NCBI GenBank assembly: GCA_021608145.1
Contig: JAKIHM010000025.1
Location: 1 to 33,205, forward strand
Direction of reading: 5' to 3'
DNA from: Thermovorax subterraneus
Lineage (GTDB): Bacteria; Bacillota; Thermosediminibacteria; Thermosediminibacterales; Thermosediminibacteraceae
Length of the DNA: 33,205 bases
In this document: in pieces, positions 18,684 through 26,076 of the stretch
How positions within the stretch are numbered: position 1 is the first letter of the stretch
Layout of the letters: each line of letters opens with the position of its first letter
Program-made: the position numbers and the translations under genes
Notes under the pieces: model-generated
What the model was told of the DNA's origin: nothing
What the model saw: only the letters and a program-made list of their open reading frames with translations
Databases searched by the model: none

Positions 18684-19106
18684 TTAATCTTGATCTTCAT
18701 ATCTTTTAATTTTCAACACTTTTCCCTCGCTATCAAATATAGCTGTTATCTTAGTATCCGGCTTTAATTCGGGGTGCCTTGAATAAAATTTCGTAAGACC
18801 ATCAATTCTACCTTTTACAGTCCTGTGAGTTTTGGCGGTTATCTTCTCTCCATAGTAATCGATAGTTATCTCCTCGCCCAATGGCATCACCTTACCTACG
18901 CTACTTTTTGCCCCAAGGGTCAAGATCCCAAATTTTACTTGCGTTTCCGTCAGTGTATGGATTGTAGTTTCATCTTCCTTTTTCCCTTGCATTCTTACGC
19001 TCTTTAACCTAACTGAATCAATACTCAGGTCTTCATTTTCAAGGTCTAGGTTGAACAAAAATTCCAATTCCAGAACTATAGAAGTTTTTAAGTTTTTTTC
19101 TTTCAT
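18684..19106 (-). CDS. Conserved-looking protein of unknown function, first gene of AAA+ operon
   Basis: A 140-residue protein not assigned to a family. The first half is strand-rich and acidic (VLELEFLFNLDLENEDLSID). The second half has alternating strands (EEITIDYYGEKITAKTHRTV), a helix with the phrase GRIDGLTKFYSRHPELKP, and a final strand pair. It could be a small beta-barrel, perhaps nucleic-acid binding, but no known motif proves it. AAAGGAG lies seven bases before the ATG, and a perfect consensus promoter drives the gene. The next gene follows after 36 bp. Confidence 0.8.
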   Translation of the reverse strand: MKEKNLKTSIVLELEFLFNLDLENEDLSIDSVRLKSVRMQGKKEDETTIHTLTETQVKFGILTLGAKSSVGKVMPLGEEITIDYYGEKITAKTHRTVKGRIDGLTKFYSRHPELKPDTKITAIFDSEGKVLKIKRYEDQD

Positions 19107-19165
19107 ATTATCGCTCCTTTCCGTTTAATTTTTGCCACCTTTACGATAGTTTAATTTATAGATTA

Positions 19166-19194
19166 ATTATAGATTGGATTTGATAATTTGTCAA
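19166..19194 (-). promoter_or_regulatory. Perfect sigma-A promoter of the three-gene AAA+ operon
   Basis: TTGACA (19189-19194), 17 bp, TATAAT (19166-19171): both hexamers match consensus exactly. The start site would be about 50 bp before the ATG of the 140-residue protein. Confidence 0.9.
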
Positions 19195-19269
19195 TACTAT
19201 TTTTTTGTTTTCAAGTATTATTTTTATCTTGTCTTTATTGTACATCTGCAATGCTTATTTAAACTAAAA

Positions 19270-19305
19270 ACCACACTCCCTTTTTCATTAAACCCGGAGT
19301 GTGGT
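19270..19305 (-). terminator. Terminator of the tRNA operon
   Basis: ACCACACTCC and GGAGTGTGGT form a perfect 10-bp stem, followed on the minus strand by TTTTTAG. It lies 22 bp beyond the last tRNA. Confidence 0.85.
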
Positions 19306-19327
19306 CTTTTCCATCAAAAAATAATAA

Positions 19328-19422
19328 TGGCGGAGAGAGCGGGATTCGAACCCGCGAGACGGGGATTTTCCCCGTCTACTCGATTTCCAGTCGAGCGCCT
19401 TCGACCACTCAGCCATCTCTCC
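19328..19422 (-). tRNA. tRNA-Ser (GGA)
   Basis: Class II cloverleaf with long variable arm. The acceptor GGAGAGA pairs with TCTCTCC, the anticodon loop CTGGAAA sits on the stem CTCGA/TCGAG, the T-loop is TTCGAAT, and G73 with CCA is encoded. It reads UCC/UCU codons. Confidence 0.96.
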
Positions 19423-19458
19423 GCACGGTCTACCTAAAGTTAAATATTCTATTTCAAA

Positions 19459-19549
19459 TGGCGGAGAGAGTGAGATTCGAACTCACGAGGCGGGGTTGCC
19501 GCCTACTCGCTTTCGAGGCGAGCGCCTTCGACCTCTCGGCCATCTCTCC
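19459..19549 (-). tRNA. tRNA-Ser (CGA)
   Basis: Class II cloverleaf with the same acceptor stem as its neighbour. The anticodon loop CTCGAAA sits on CTCGC/GCGAG, and the 3' CCA is encoded. It begins only nine bases after the tadA stop codon. Confidence 0.96.
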
Positions 19550-19558
19550 ACCAGAGTA

Positions 19559-20014
19559 TTATCTTTTTTGCCTGAAAAATTCCTTTAACAAAGCTCCACA
19601 TTCCTCCGCCAAGACCCCGGATATCACCTCAGGATGGTGGTTGAATCTTTCCACTTCGAAAAGGTTTACCACGCTCCCAGCAGCTCCAGCTTTCGGGTCC
19701 CAAGCGCCGAAGACCACCCTGTCGAGCCTCGCGAGTATTATCGCCCCCGCACACATGGGGCATGGTTCCAAAGTTACGTACAAGCTACACCCGATGAGCC
19801 TCCACGAACCCACCGCCTCGCAGGCCTTTCTTATGGCCAAAATCTCAGCGTGAGCAGTGGCATCCTGGCTCATCTCCCTCGTGTTGTGAGCCCTGGCGAT
19901 AATACTCCCATCCTTAACTATCACCGCTCCTACGGGCACTTCGTCCATATCGAAGGCCTTTTGGGCTTCCTTCAGAGCTTCTCCCATGAAGTGCTCATGA
20001 GTTGATTCCTGCAT
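19559..20014 (-). CDS. tadA: tRNA adenosine(34) deaminase TadA
   Basis: Converts adenosine 34 of tRNA-Arg(ACG) to inosine so that one tRNA reads CGU, CGC and CGA. The 151-residue protein has the zinc deaminase motifs TAHAEILAI (His55, Glu57) and EPCPMCAGAI (Cys85, Cys88), and the conserved N-terminal EVPVGAVIV. The ribosome site GGGTAGG lies just before the ATG. The gene is embedded between tRNA-Arg(CCT) and tRNA-Ser(CGA) on the same strand without its own visible promoter, so its mRNA should come from the tRNA transcript; its substrate tRNA-Arg(ACG) is in the same operon. Confidence 0.97.
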   Translation of the reverse strand: MQESTHEHFMGEALKEAQKAFDMDEVPVGAVIVKDGSIIARAHNTREMSQDATAHAEILAIRKACEAVGSWRLIGCSLYVTLEPCPMCAGAIILARLDRVVFGAWDPKAGAAGSVVNLFEVERFNHHPEVISGVLAEECGALLKEFFRQKR

Positions 20015-20040
20015 TATCCTACCCTTTAAAGTACAATGAA

Positions 20041-20117
20041 TGGTGCGCCCGGGAGGACTCGAACCCCCGGCACGCGGTTTAGGAAACCGCTGCTCTTTCC
20101 TCCTGAGCTACGGGCGC
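20041..20117 (-). tRNA. tRNA-Arg (CCT)
   Basis: A 77-nt cloverleaf. The acceptor GCGCCCG pairs with CGGGCGC, the anticodon loop TTCCTAA sits on GCGGT/ACCGC, and CCA is encoded. It reads AGG. Confidence 0.96.
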
Positions 20118-20146
20118 ATATTCAAAAAATAAAATTTAAATTAAAA

Positions 20147-20223
<77 letters not shown>

Positions 20224-20229
20224 ACAAAG

Positions 20230-20325
20230 TGGCGGAGAGAGCGGGATTCGAACCCGCGATACGGATTTTAGGTCCGTATAGTCGCTTAGCAGGCGACCGC
20301 CTTCGACCTTCTCGGCCATCTCTCC
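20230..20325 (-). tRNA. tRNA-Ser (GCT)
   Basis: Class II cloverleaf. The anticodon loop CTGCTAA sits on GTCGC/GCGAC, the variable arm is long and paired (TACGGA/TCCGTA), and CCA is encoded. It reads AGC/AGU. Confidence 0.96.
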
Positions 20326-20334
20326 CCGGTTCTC

Positions 20335-20421
20335 TGGCAGAGGGGGAGGGATTCGAACCCCCGGCCCTTTTGGGGCACTGGTTTTCAAGACCAGCTCCTT
20401 AAACCACTCGGACACCCCTCC
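20335..20421 (-). tRNA. tRNA-Ser (TGA)
   Basis: Class II cloverleaf. The anticodon loop CTTGAAA sits on CTGGT/ACCAG. The acceptor GGAGGGG pairs with CCCCTCT, giving one G-U at the end, and CCA is encoded. It is the promoter-proximal tRNA of the cluster. Confidence 0.96.
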
Positions 20422-20440
20422 GCTTTATGCGGCAATACAA

Positions 20441-20469
20441 AGTATAGCATATTGCAGGTCTATTGTCAA
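20441..20469 (-). promoter_or_regulatory. Promoter of the tRNA-tadA operon
   Basis: TTGACA (20464-20469), 17 bp, TATACT (20441-20446), ending 19 bp before the first tRNA. The TGA stop codon of the upstream ThiF-like gene lies inside the TTGACA hexamer. Confidence 0.88.
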
Positions 20470-21158
20470 CCGGATAGATTTATCGTAAAGTACTCGTGGT
20501 CCAGCAAATTTATAAAAAGGAGCTTGTTCCTGAGAATTTCTCCCCTGCCTATCAAGACCTTAACTGCTTCGCTGACCTGAATAGCAGCGACCAGTGCCGG
20601 AGTGAAAGAAGGATTTCCCAACTGCACCTCAATTCCCTTATTCCCCGCACCGGTGTATATTCGGCGCAGTGTCCTGTCTCCCGGGAAAACGGTGGTTACC
20701 TGCCCGTACCATCCGGCAATTGCCCCGTGAATCATCGGAATCCCGACTTTTTCTGCAATTTCTTCAAGCAGAAGCCTCACTTTTATGTCGTCCAAAGCAT
20801 CAACTACTATATCGTTTCCCATGAGAATATCCTTGCCATTTTTCTCGCTGAAAGCCTCTTTTACCGCAATAATTCTTACATCAGGATTTACGAGCTCCAT
20901 TCGCTCTTTAGCCTTCAATGCCTTGCTCTTTCCGAGAGAATTCATGTCCGATAAAATCTGACGGTTTAAGTTCGATTCTTCGAAGACATCTTTGTCTACA
21001 GCAGTGATTTGGCCTATTCCTAACCGTCCAAGCATTTCAATTATATAGCCACCGAGCCCGCCGCATCCGACCACGCACACCTTTTTTTCTCTAAGTTTTT
21101 CAAACTCTTCCAGGCTCAGGGAAAATAGATTTCTCTCGTATCGCTTTTTTATGTTCAC
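20466..21158 (-). CDS. ThiF/MoeB/HesA family E1-like adenylyltransferase
   Basis: About 230 residues. It has the nucleotide-binding VCVVGCGGLGGYIIEMLGRL, the ATP-contacting DKDVFEESNLNRQIL, and DALDDIKVR; these adenylate the C-terminal glycine of a MoaD/ThiS-like partner. It lacks the paired CxxC zinc ligands of MoeB/ThiF, and no cysteine is seen in the crossover-loop region, so only the adenylation step is assured. The ATG at 21164 is three bases from GGAGG, while the GTG two codons later is nine bases away and is used here. The reading frame is open for another 105 codons upstream, but that part is non-coding. A MoaD-like C-terminal stump overlaps the start. Confidence 0.85.
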   Translation of the reverse strand: MNIKKRYERNLFSLSLEEFEKLREKKVCVVGCGGLGGYIIEMLGRLGIGQITAVDKDVFEESNLNRQILSDMNSLGKSKALKAKERMELVNPDVRIIAVKEAFSEKNGKDILMGNDIVVDALDDIKVRLLLEEIAEKVGIPMIHGAIAGWYGQVTTVFPGDRTLRRIYTGAGNKGIEVQLGNPSFTPALVAAIQVSEAVKVLIGRGEILRNKLLFINLLDHEYFTINLSG

Positions 21159-21163
21159 ACTCA

Positions 21164-21256
21164 TCAACCTCCGCCAACAGCCGGGAATATCGAGAGTATA
21201 TCGCCATTTTCCAATTGCTTTAAGGCCCATCTGAAAAAAATCTCTGGATTGTGAAA
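21164..21256 (-). pseudogene. MoaD/ThiS-like C-terminal stump, 5' part missing
   Basis: A 30-codon frame ending LENGDILSIFPAVGGG-stop, the hallmark C-terminus of MoaD-type sulfur carriers (pattern L..GD....P.V.GG). An in-frame stop precedes it at 21257-21259 and no ATG is present, so about 50 N-terminal residues of the ubiquitin-like fold are missing. Its TGA overlaps the ATG at 21164 of the ThiF-like gene, the arrangement expected for a carrier and its E1 enzyme. The missing part would lie where the divergent MFS promoter and start now are. Confidence 0.75.
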
Positions 21257-21259
21257 TTA

Positions 21260-21268
21260 TGTTATAAT
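21260..21268 (+). promoter_or_regulatory. Extended -10 promoter of the MFS gene
   Basis: TGTTATAAT is an extended -10 element (TGnTATAAT) about 50 bp before the MFS start codon; no good -35 hexamer is visible. Confidence 0.6.
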
Positions 21269-21318
21269 AGTCTGAGGGAAAACTTTCTATAAACCAATTT
21301 CTAGGAGGAATTTCTAAA

Positions 21319-22509
21319 ATGAATCTCACTACATTTTCCGCAGAAGTCAAAAATGTATTTATGATTTCTGCGGGAGTTTTTATTGCGCAAGCAGTTTTTT
21401 CATCGATTACGCCCTTTCTACCTTCATTGCTCCTCGAGATGGGGACGAAATCCGACATAGCCCTATGGTCCAGCCTCATCTACGCTGCCAACTTTATCAC
21501 CACGGGCATAATGGCTCCCCTGTGGGGTGCCATATCGGACCGCTACGGCAAAAAGCCGATGATGGCCAGGGCCGGCTTTGGAATGGGAGTCGCATACCTT
21601 TTGATGTCCTATGCAAAAACCCCGATGCAGCTTTTTTTGCTCAGGGCTTTAAATGGCGCATTTTCGGGATATATACCGGCAGCCGTTACGTTTGTCGCAG
21701 CAACAAGCAGCACGGAAAACCTCAGCCAGAATATAAGTCTTGTCAATGCTGCCTCCGCCGTCGGCTCCATTATCGGCCCGCTTCTCGGCGGAATTTCGGC
21801 AAAATTCCTTGGAGTTAGGAGAAGTTTGATTCTGGGCTCGATCGTTTTATTTATCGCCGGAGCTCTTCCGTACGCGACGGGAGTCTTGGAACCGCTCGGA
21901 GGCGATAGAAAGGGCCTATCTATAAAAGACAGCATAGCACAAACCCTAAAAAACAGGCAGCTCCTATTGATATTTACGACGGGATTCCTGATGCAGGGAG
22001 CTATCATGGCCATACTTCCAACTTTGAACCTCGTCATGCAAAATCTCGCCCCTCAAAACGCCGAGTTTTACACCGGGCTTGTCTTTTCCATCATCGGCAT
22101 TTCAACCGCCATCGCTTCTCCTATAGTCGGAAGACTCACCAGCATTCCTTTGACCACTCTCTACAGGGCTTCGCTATTAGGTAGCTCTTTGCTAACCGCC
22201 CTCCAGGGTTTTGCAAATTCTATTTCTTCTCTCTTAATTTTGAGGTTTATATTTGGATTTTTCAACGCCGCCATGACTATAGCCTGCAACGTCCTGATTG
22301 CAAAAAACGGAAGTAGCTCAACTCATGGAAGTTCCTTCGGCGTATACAACGGAATCATTTCGCTCGGCCTTGTGTTTGGCTCTACTTACAGCGGTATTAT
22401 GGGGAACCGCTTTGGCCTCGCGTATTCATTTTTCGCCAGCGCATCCATGTTTTTCGCCGCCTTTTTGATATCGTTTTTTATAAAAGAACCTGCTTCCAGC
22501 GAAGATTAA
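21319..22509 (+). CDS. MFS transporter, DHA1-like drug exporter
   Basis: A 396-residue major facilitator protein with about twelve hydrophobic segments. The loop 2-3 motif GAISDRYGKKPMM is the MFS motif A, and LLGGISAKFLGVRR resembles the exporter-type motif in segment 5-6. Such proteins usually expel drugs or small organics by proton antiport; the substrate is unknown. AGGAGG is ten bases before the ATG. It is transcribed divergently from the ThiF-like gene and converges on the pseudopilin gene with only two bases between stop codons. Confidence 0.9.
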   Translation: MNLTTFSAEVKNVFMISAGVFIAQAVFSSITPFLPSLLLEMGTKSDIALWSSLIYAANFITTGIMAPLWGAISDRYGKKPMMARAGFGMGVAYLLMSYAKTPMQLFLLRALNGAFSGYIPAAVTFVAATSSTENLSQNISLVNAASAVGSIIGPLLGGISAKFLGVRRSLILGSIVLFIAGALPYATGVLEPLGGDRKGLSIKDSIAQTLKNRQLLLIFTTGFLMQGAIMAILPTLNLVMQNLAPQNAEFYTGLVFSIIGISTAIASPIVGRLTSIPLTTLYRASLLGSSLLTALQGFANSISSLLILRFIFGFFNAAMTIACNVLIAKNGSSSTHGSSFGVYNGIISLGLVFGSTYSGIMGNRFGLAYSFFASASMFFAAFLISFFIKEPASSED

Positions 22510-22511
22510 CG

Positions 22512-22934
22512 TCAATTTTCTTCCTTGCCTTCTCTTTTCCATGAAATAACATTTAGTTCGACGTCACTTTCGGTTTTTAAAATTTCTACCACAACCGAAA
22601 CCACTTCCTTTGCTTTGCCCGCAAAGCCCCGAGAAGTTATCTTTATCCTCCCGGGGCTTATTTCTTGAACAGAGACTTCAAAATACCCGTCCCCCAGACT
22701 CTCCTTTTCTCTGGGTCTGTAATTTGGGTCCTGTTTTAATGCCGCAAGGGTTTTTTGAACCCCTGCTTCGGCAATGTAATACGATATAGTGTCATCCCTG
22801 AAATACGCCGTTTTTTTAAGCTCCGACGTCATCAAATCGATTACCATCGTACCTATTAAAAAAAGCAGTGAAGCCGTCAAAATGACGTTAACCAGGGCAA
22901 AGCCCCTATATCTTTTTGATATAGCTTTATTCAT
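22512..22934 (-). CDS. PilX-like type IV pseudopilin
   Basis: A 140-residue protein with a short basic leader (MNKAISKRYRG), the prepilin cleavage site G-FALVN, and one hydrophobic helix, then a soluble domain with DTISYYIAEAGVQKTLAALK. This is the pattern of PilX-type minor pilins and other class III-signal proteins. The position-5 glutamate of major pilins is asparagine here, as in some minor pilins. GGGGT lies eight bases upstream of the ATG. It is the last gene of the MacB-like operon, 30 bp after the permease; no pilus assembly genes are present in the window. Confidence 0.75.
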   Translation of the reverse strand: MNKAISKRYRGFALVNVILTASLLFLIGTMVIDLMTSELKKTAYFRDDTISYYIAEAGVQKTLAALKQDPNYRPREKESLGDGYFEVSVQEISPGRIKITSRGFAGKAKEVVSVVVEILKTESDVELNVISWKREGKEEN

Positions 22935-22964
22935 TTTGTAAGACCCCAGCTTTATTTGCCCTGT

Positions 22965-24308
22965 TTACCTCCTTAAGGCTTCCACAGGAGGGACGGAAGC
23001 CGCCGTCCATGCCGGATATACTCCAAAGAGCAATCCGCAGCCCAAAGCGACGAAGACCGCAACTTTTACCGCATCCATACTTACCACTGCGCTAAAGCCG
23101 TAGTTGTTGAAAACATTTACGCCCCACATCCCGAGTAGCGTACCCAGTGCTGCGCCTATCCCGCTCAGATAAAAAGCTTCCATCAAAAATTGCAGGAGCA
23201 GGTCGAACTTCTTTGCCCCAAGGGCCCTCCTCACTCCTATCTCCCCCGTCCTTTCGGTCACTGCGACAAGCATTATATTCATTATGCCGAGACCTCCGAC
23301 CAAGAGGGATACAGCCGCTATCCCTCCTAAGAGCAGGGTCATTATGCGGTTTGCTTTGTCTGCTTCTTCCACTAGGGTATTTAGGTTCGTAATCGTGATT
23401 ATATCCTTTCCGAGCTCAAGTGCGGGTTTTTCTCCTTGGCCCTGGCCCTCTTGCGCAGGAGGTCGGGGAATAGGAGGCGAGGTCCCCTCCGGATTTGCTT
23501 TCCCCTCCTCGCCAGGCATTTGCTGTCCACCGCCTCCGGCCTTCGGTGCGGTCACGTCCAGCCCCAATTTCCGCCTGTATATCCTCCCTAGCTGGGCTAT
23601 AGCAAGCTCTGCAGCCTTCGGAGACTCTGCTTTTACCCATAATTCGTCTACCGTCCTTCTCCCTGCGATTTTCAAAGCCGTGGTGTAGGGTACCACCACT
23701 TTATCGTCTATGCCTTCCGCTTGGCCAGAGCCTTTCCTTTCGAGGACTCCCACTATCCTGTACGTCTGCCCGTTTAACGTAAATGTATGACCAACCGGGC
23801 TCCTACCTCCTAATAGCCCTGCCCCTATATTGTAGCCCACCACCGCCACAGGTGAGCGCTGCTCAACGTGCCATTTGGTAAAAAAGCGCCCGGAAGCTAA
23901 TTTGTGGTCCCTGAGCTCGGGGAAATCGCTCGATACCCCTAGGACCTCCACCTGTCCCCTGGCCCTTCGCCAGCGCAAGACTGCGTTTGTCCGCACTACT
24001 GGCGATGCATATTTTAAACCCGAAACCCTTTCTAAAAGCTCCTCAGCTTCTTCTGGCTCAAACTCTGCTTTTGCGTCATGGGCCTTTATCACTATGACGT
24101 TAGAGCCCAAGCTCTCGAACTGCCTCACCACAGCAATTCGAGCACCTTCTCCTATGCCCATGAGGCTTACGACCGACGCTACTCCTATTGCCACTCCGAG
24201 GATAGTAAGGCCAGCCCTAAGGGGGTTTATCGCAACTCCTTGCCATGCCATCTGGGCAGCAAAAAGGAACCTGACCCAGAAGGACCGCCACGAATTAAGT
24301 ATTTTCAC
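22965..24308 (-). CDS. MacB-type ABC transporter permease
   Basis: About 447 residues with MacB/FtsX topology. A first membrane segment (LTILGVAIGVASVVSLMGIG) is followed by a large extracytoplasmic domain and then three membrane segments near the C-terminus with the FtsX signature (TERTGEIGVRRALGAKK). The extracytoplasmic domain contains a Gly/Pro/Gln-rich low-complexity stretch near 255-290, unusual for the family. MacB proteins move substrates mechanically from the cell surface side. GGAGG is one base from the first ATG but seven bases from the GTG used here. It lies 12 bp after the adaptor gene. Confidence 0.92.
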   Translation of the reverse strand: MKILNSWRSFWVRFLFAAQMAWQGVAINPLRAGLTILGVAIGVASVVSLMGIGEGARIAVVRQFESLGSNVIVIKAHDAKAEFEPEEAEELLERVSGLKYASPVVRTNAVLRWRRARGQVEVLGVSSDFPELRDHKLASGRFFTKWHVEQRSPVAVVGYNIGAGLLGGRSPVGHTFTLNGQTYRIVGVLERKGSGQAEGIDDKVVVPYTTALKIAGRRTVDELWVKAESPKAAELAIAQLGRIYRRKLGLDVTAPKAGGGGQQMPGEEGKANPEGTSPPIPRPPAQEGQGQGEKPALELGKDIITITNLNTLVEEADKANRIMTLLLGGIAAVSLLVGGLGIMNIMLVAVTERTGEIGVRRALGAKKFDLLLQFLMEAFYLSGIGAALGTLLGMWGVNVFNNYGFSAVVSMDAVKVAVFVALGCGLLFGVYPAWTAASVPPVEALRR

Positions 24309-24320
24309 CTCCATACCTCC

Positions 24321-26045
24321 TCAGTTCCCTTTTTGGCCAGTGTTCTCCCTACCGCCCTGGCCTTCGCCGCTTCCCTGCTGGCCGCCCTCGGGGAGAATTT
24401 CGTTCGTCTTAATTTTTTGTCCAGGGAGGACGTCGGCGCTACTTCCAGTTACTACCATTTGCCCTTCTTCAAGGCCGCTTTTTATCTCGGCATAGCGGTC
24501 GTTCATTAGTCCGAGTTCTACTCGCACAACTTTCGTAGTCCCATCGGGCTGCATGACCTCTACCGATGGTTGCCCGTCTTCTTCAAAGACTGCCTCTATC
24601 GGAACAAGAAGCACGTTTTTTGCACTTCCAGCTTCTATATAAGCCTTTGCCTGCATACCAGGCCTTAGCTCAGAGCTCCCCTTTACGCTGATTAACACCT
24701 CAAACCTGGTAATGCCGCTCATGTCCTTTCCCATCGTAGCGACGTGCAGCACTTTCCCTTCAAAAGTCTTGCCCGGAAGGGCGTCCACCGTCACTTTTAC
24801 CGGCGAGCCCTGTTTTACTAAAAGTACATCGACGTCGTCCACCTGGGACCAAATCTGCATGTCCTCCACATTGTACACACTCCCCAGCCATTCGCCCATC
24901 TGCACTGTCCTTCCCGGCTGGGCGTTTATGTCCGCGACGATTCCATCCATCGGAGCCCTTATTTCCAAAAGTTCCAGCTGGCTATAAAGTCTTCTCAGCT
25001 TATCTTCAAGCTCCATTATCTTTTCTAACTCTTCTTCTAGCATCTCTCTTACGTCCGAACCGGCTAGTGAAATTATTGGATCTCCCTTCTTGACTTTATT
25101 TTGGTTTTTTACGTATACTTTAGTCACCCTGGCTTCTACGTTGCTTGTAATGGCCTCTTCTACGGAATATCCTTCTACTTTGGAGGGAAATTTGAGCCAC
25201 AGTACTCCGGGGTCATCGGCTTTTTTAACATTTCCCGGTGCAACACCTATGTAGACCGACATTTCAGGCATCACAAGGCCTGGATTGTCTCCTTCGATTG
25301 TCATGTAGTAGACATATTGGTAAAGGGGCTCTGCACCGTCTCCTTGGCTAGTACCGGAAGCTGGCTCGGGTACCGGTTCGTCGTTTAGATCCGTTATCCT
25401 GCCCTCTATGACGCCTTCAAACTGGTAAAACCTCAAAAAGGCCTTGGTACAGTTTTTCGCTATCTCGTATTCCCCCGGATTGAGCTTTGCTATGACCTTA
25501 AACTTCGAATCGTCGACTATCCTCGCAACTATCTCCCCCTGTTTTAGCTCGGCCCCTTCCTTTAAAGTGAGCCCTATGACCCTTCCGTCCACCGGAGCTT
25601 TCAGCGTTATACCTTCAGCAGGATTGAGGCGATAAACCTCTTCAGGCTCAAGCCCTACTTTGTCGGCAAGGGATTCCTTGGCAGCCTTAAGCTGCTGCTC
25701 TAAAGACTCTATTTCCCCCTGGATGTTTGGTGCCCTGAGCCTAACGAGGAGCTGCCCCGCCTTAACCTCGTCGCCTTCTTTTACAAACACCTCTTGTATT
25801 ATATAGCTAGCCGGTCCCTGGCCGTCCATGCTGTAAGGCACAATTATACCGCCCCCGCTGCTGGGGTTCAACGGTCCCGATGTTTCTACTCCCACGCTTA
25901 TGTCTCCCCGAATCACTTTAGCAGTCGCGTAAAGCGGCCCCGAAGTTTTTTCCTCAGGGGCAGGCATAAGGCTCTTGAAAGCGTAAAATCCTCCCGCAGC
26001 TACCGCTGCTATCAAAACTGCCACAGCAAAAATTTTTTTGTACAC
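24321..26045 (-). CDS. HlyD/MacA-like adaptor with two lipoyl-like modules
   Basis: About 574 residues, longer than the usual 350-420 of MacA proteins. After an N-terminal membrane anchor come two hairpin/lipoyl-like modules. One carries VKEGDEVKAGQLLVRL and GRVIGLTLKEGAELKQG. The other carries VKNQNKVKKGDPIISL, a coiled coil, and APMDGIVADINAQPGRTVQMG. A C-terminal beta-barrel/membrane-proximal part ends in a Gly/Gln-rich tail. It would link the MacB permease to a partner outside the membrane. The GTG start has GAGGGGG eight bases upstream, giving the leader MYKKIFAVAVLIAAVAAGGF. It lies between the ATPase and permease genes. Confidence 0.9.
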   Translation of the reverse strand: MYKKIFAVAVLIAAVAAGGFYAFKSLMPAPEEKTSGPLYATAKVIRGDISVGVETSGPLNPSSGGGIIVPYSMDGQGPASYIIQEVFVKEGDEVKAGQLLVRLRAPNIQGEIESLEQQLKAAKESLADKVGLEPEEVYRLNPAEGITLKAPVDGRVIGLTLKEGAELKQGEIVARIVDDSKFKVIAKLNPGEYEIAKNCTKAFLRFYQFEGVIEGRITDLNDEPVPEPASGTSQGDGAEPLYQYVYYMTIEGDNPGLVMPEMSVYIGVAPGNVKKADDPGVLWLKFPSKVEGYSVEEAITSNVEARVTKVYVKNQNKVKKGDPIISLAGSDVREMLEEELEKIMELEDKLRRLYSQLELLEIRAPMDGIVADINAQPGRTVQMGEWLGSVYNVEDMQIWSQVDDVDVLLVKQGSPVKVTVDALPGKTFEGKVLHVATMGKDMSGITRFEVLISVKGSSELRPGMQAKAYIEAGSAKNVLLVPIEAVFEEDGQPSVEVMQPDGTTKVVRVELGLMNDRYAEIKSGLEEGQMVVTGSSADVLPGQKIKTNEILPEGGQQGSGEGQGGRENTGQKGN

Positions 26046-26076
26046 AAAAATTACCCCCTCTACATCCAATCATCGT

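Noticed and set aside
21165-21479. 105-codon N-terminal extension of the ThiF-like frame
   Set aside because: It runs antisense into the MFS coding start, has no family resemblance, and the real start sits behind GGAGG.
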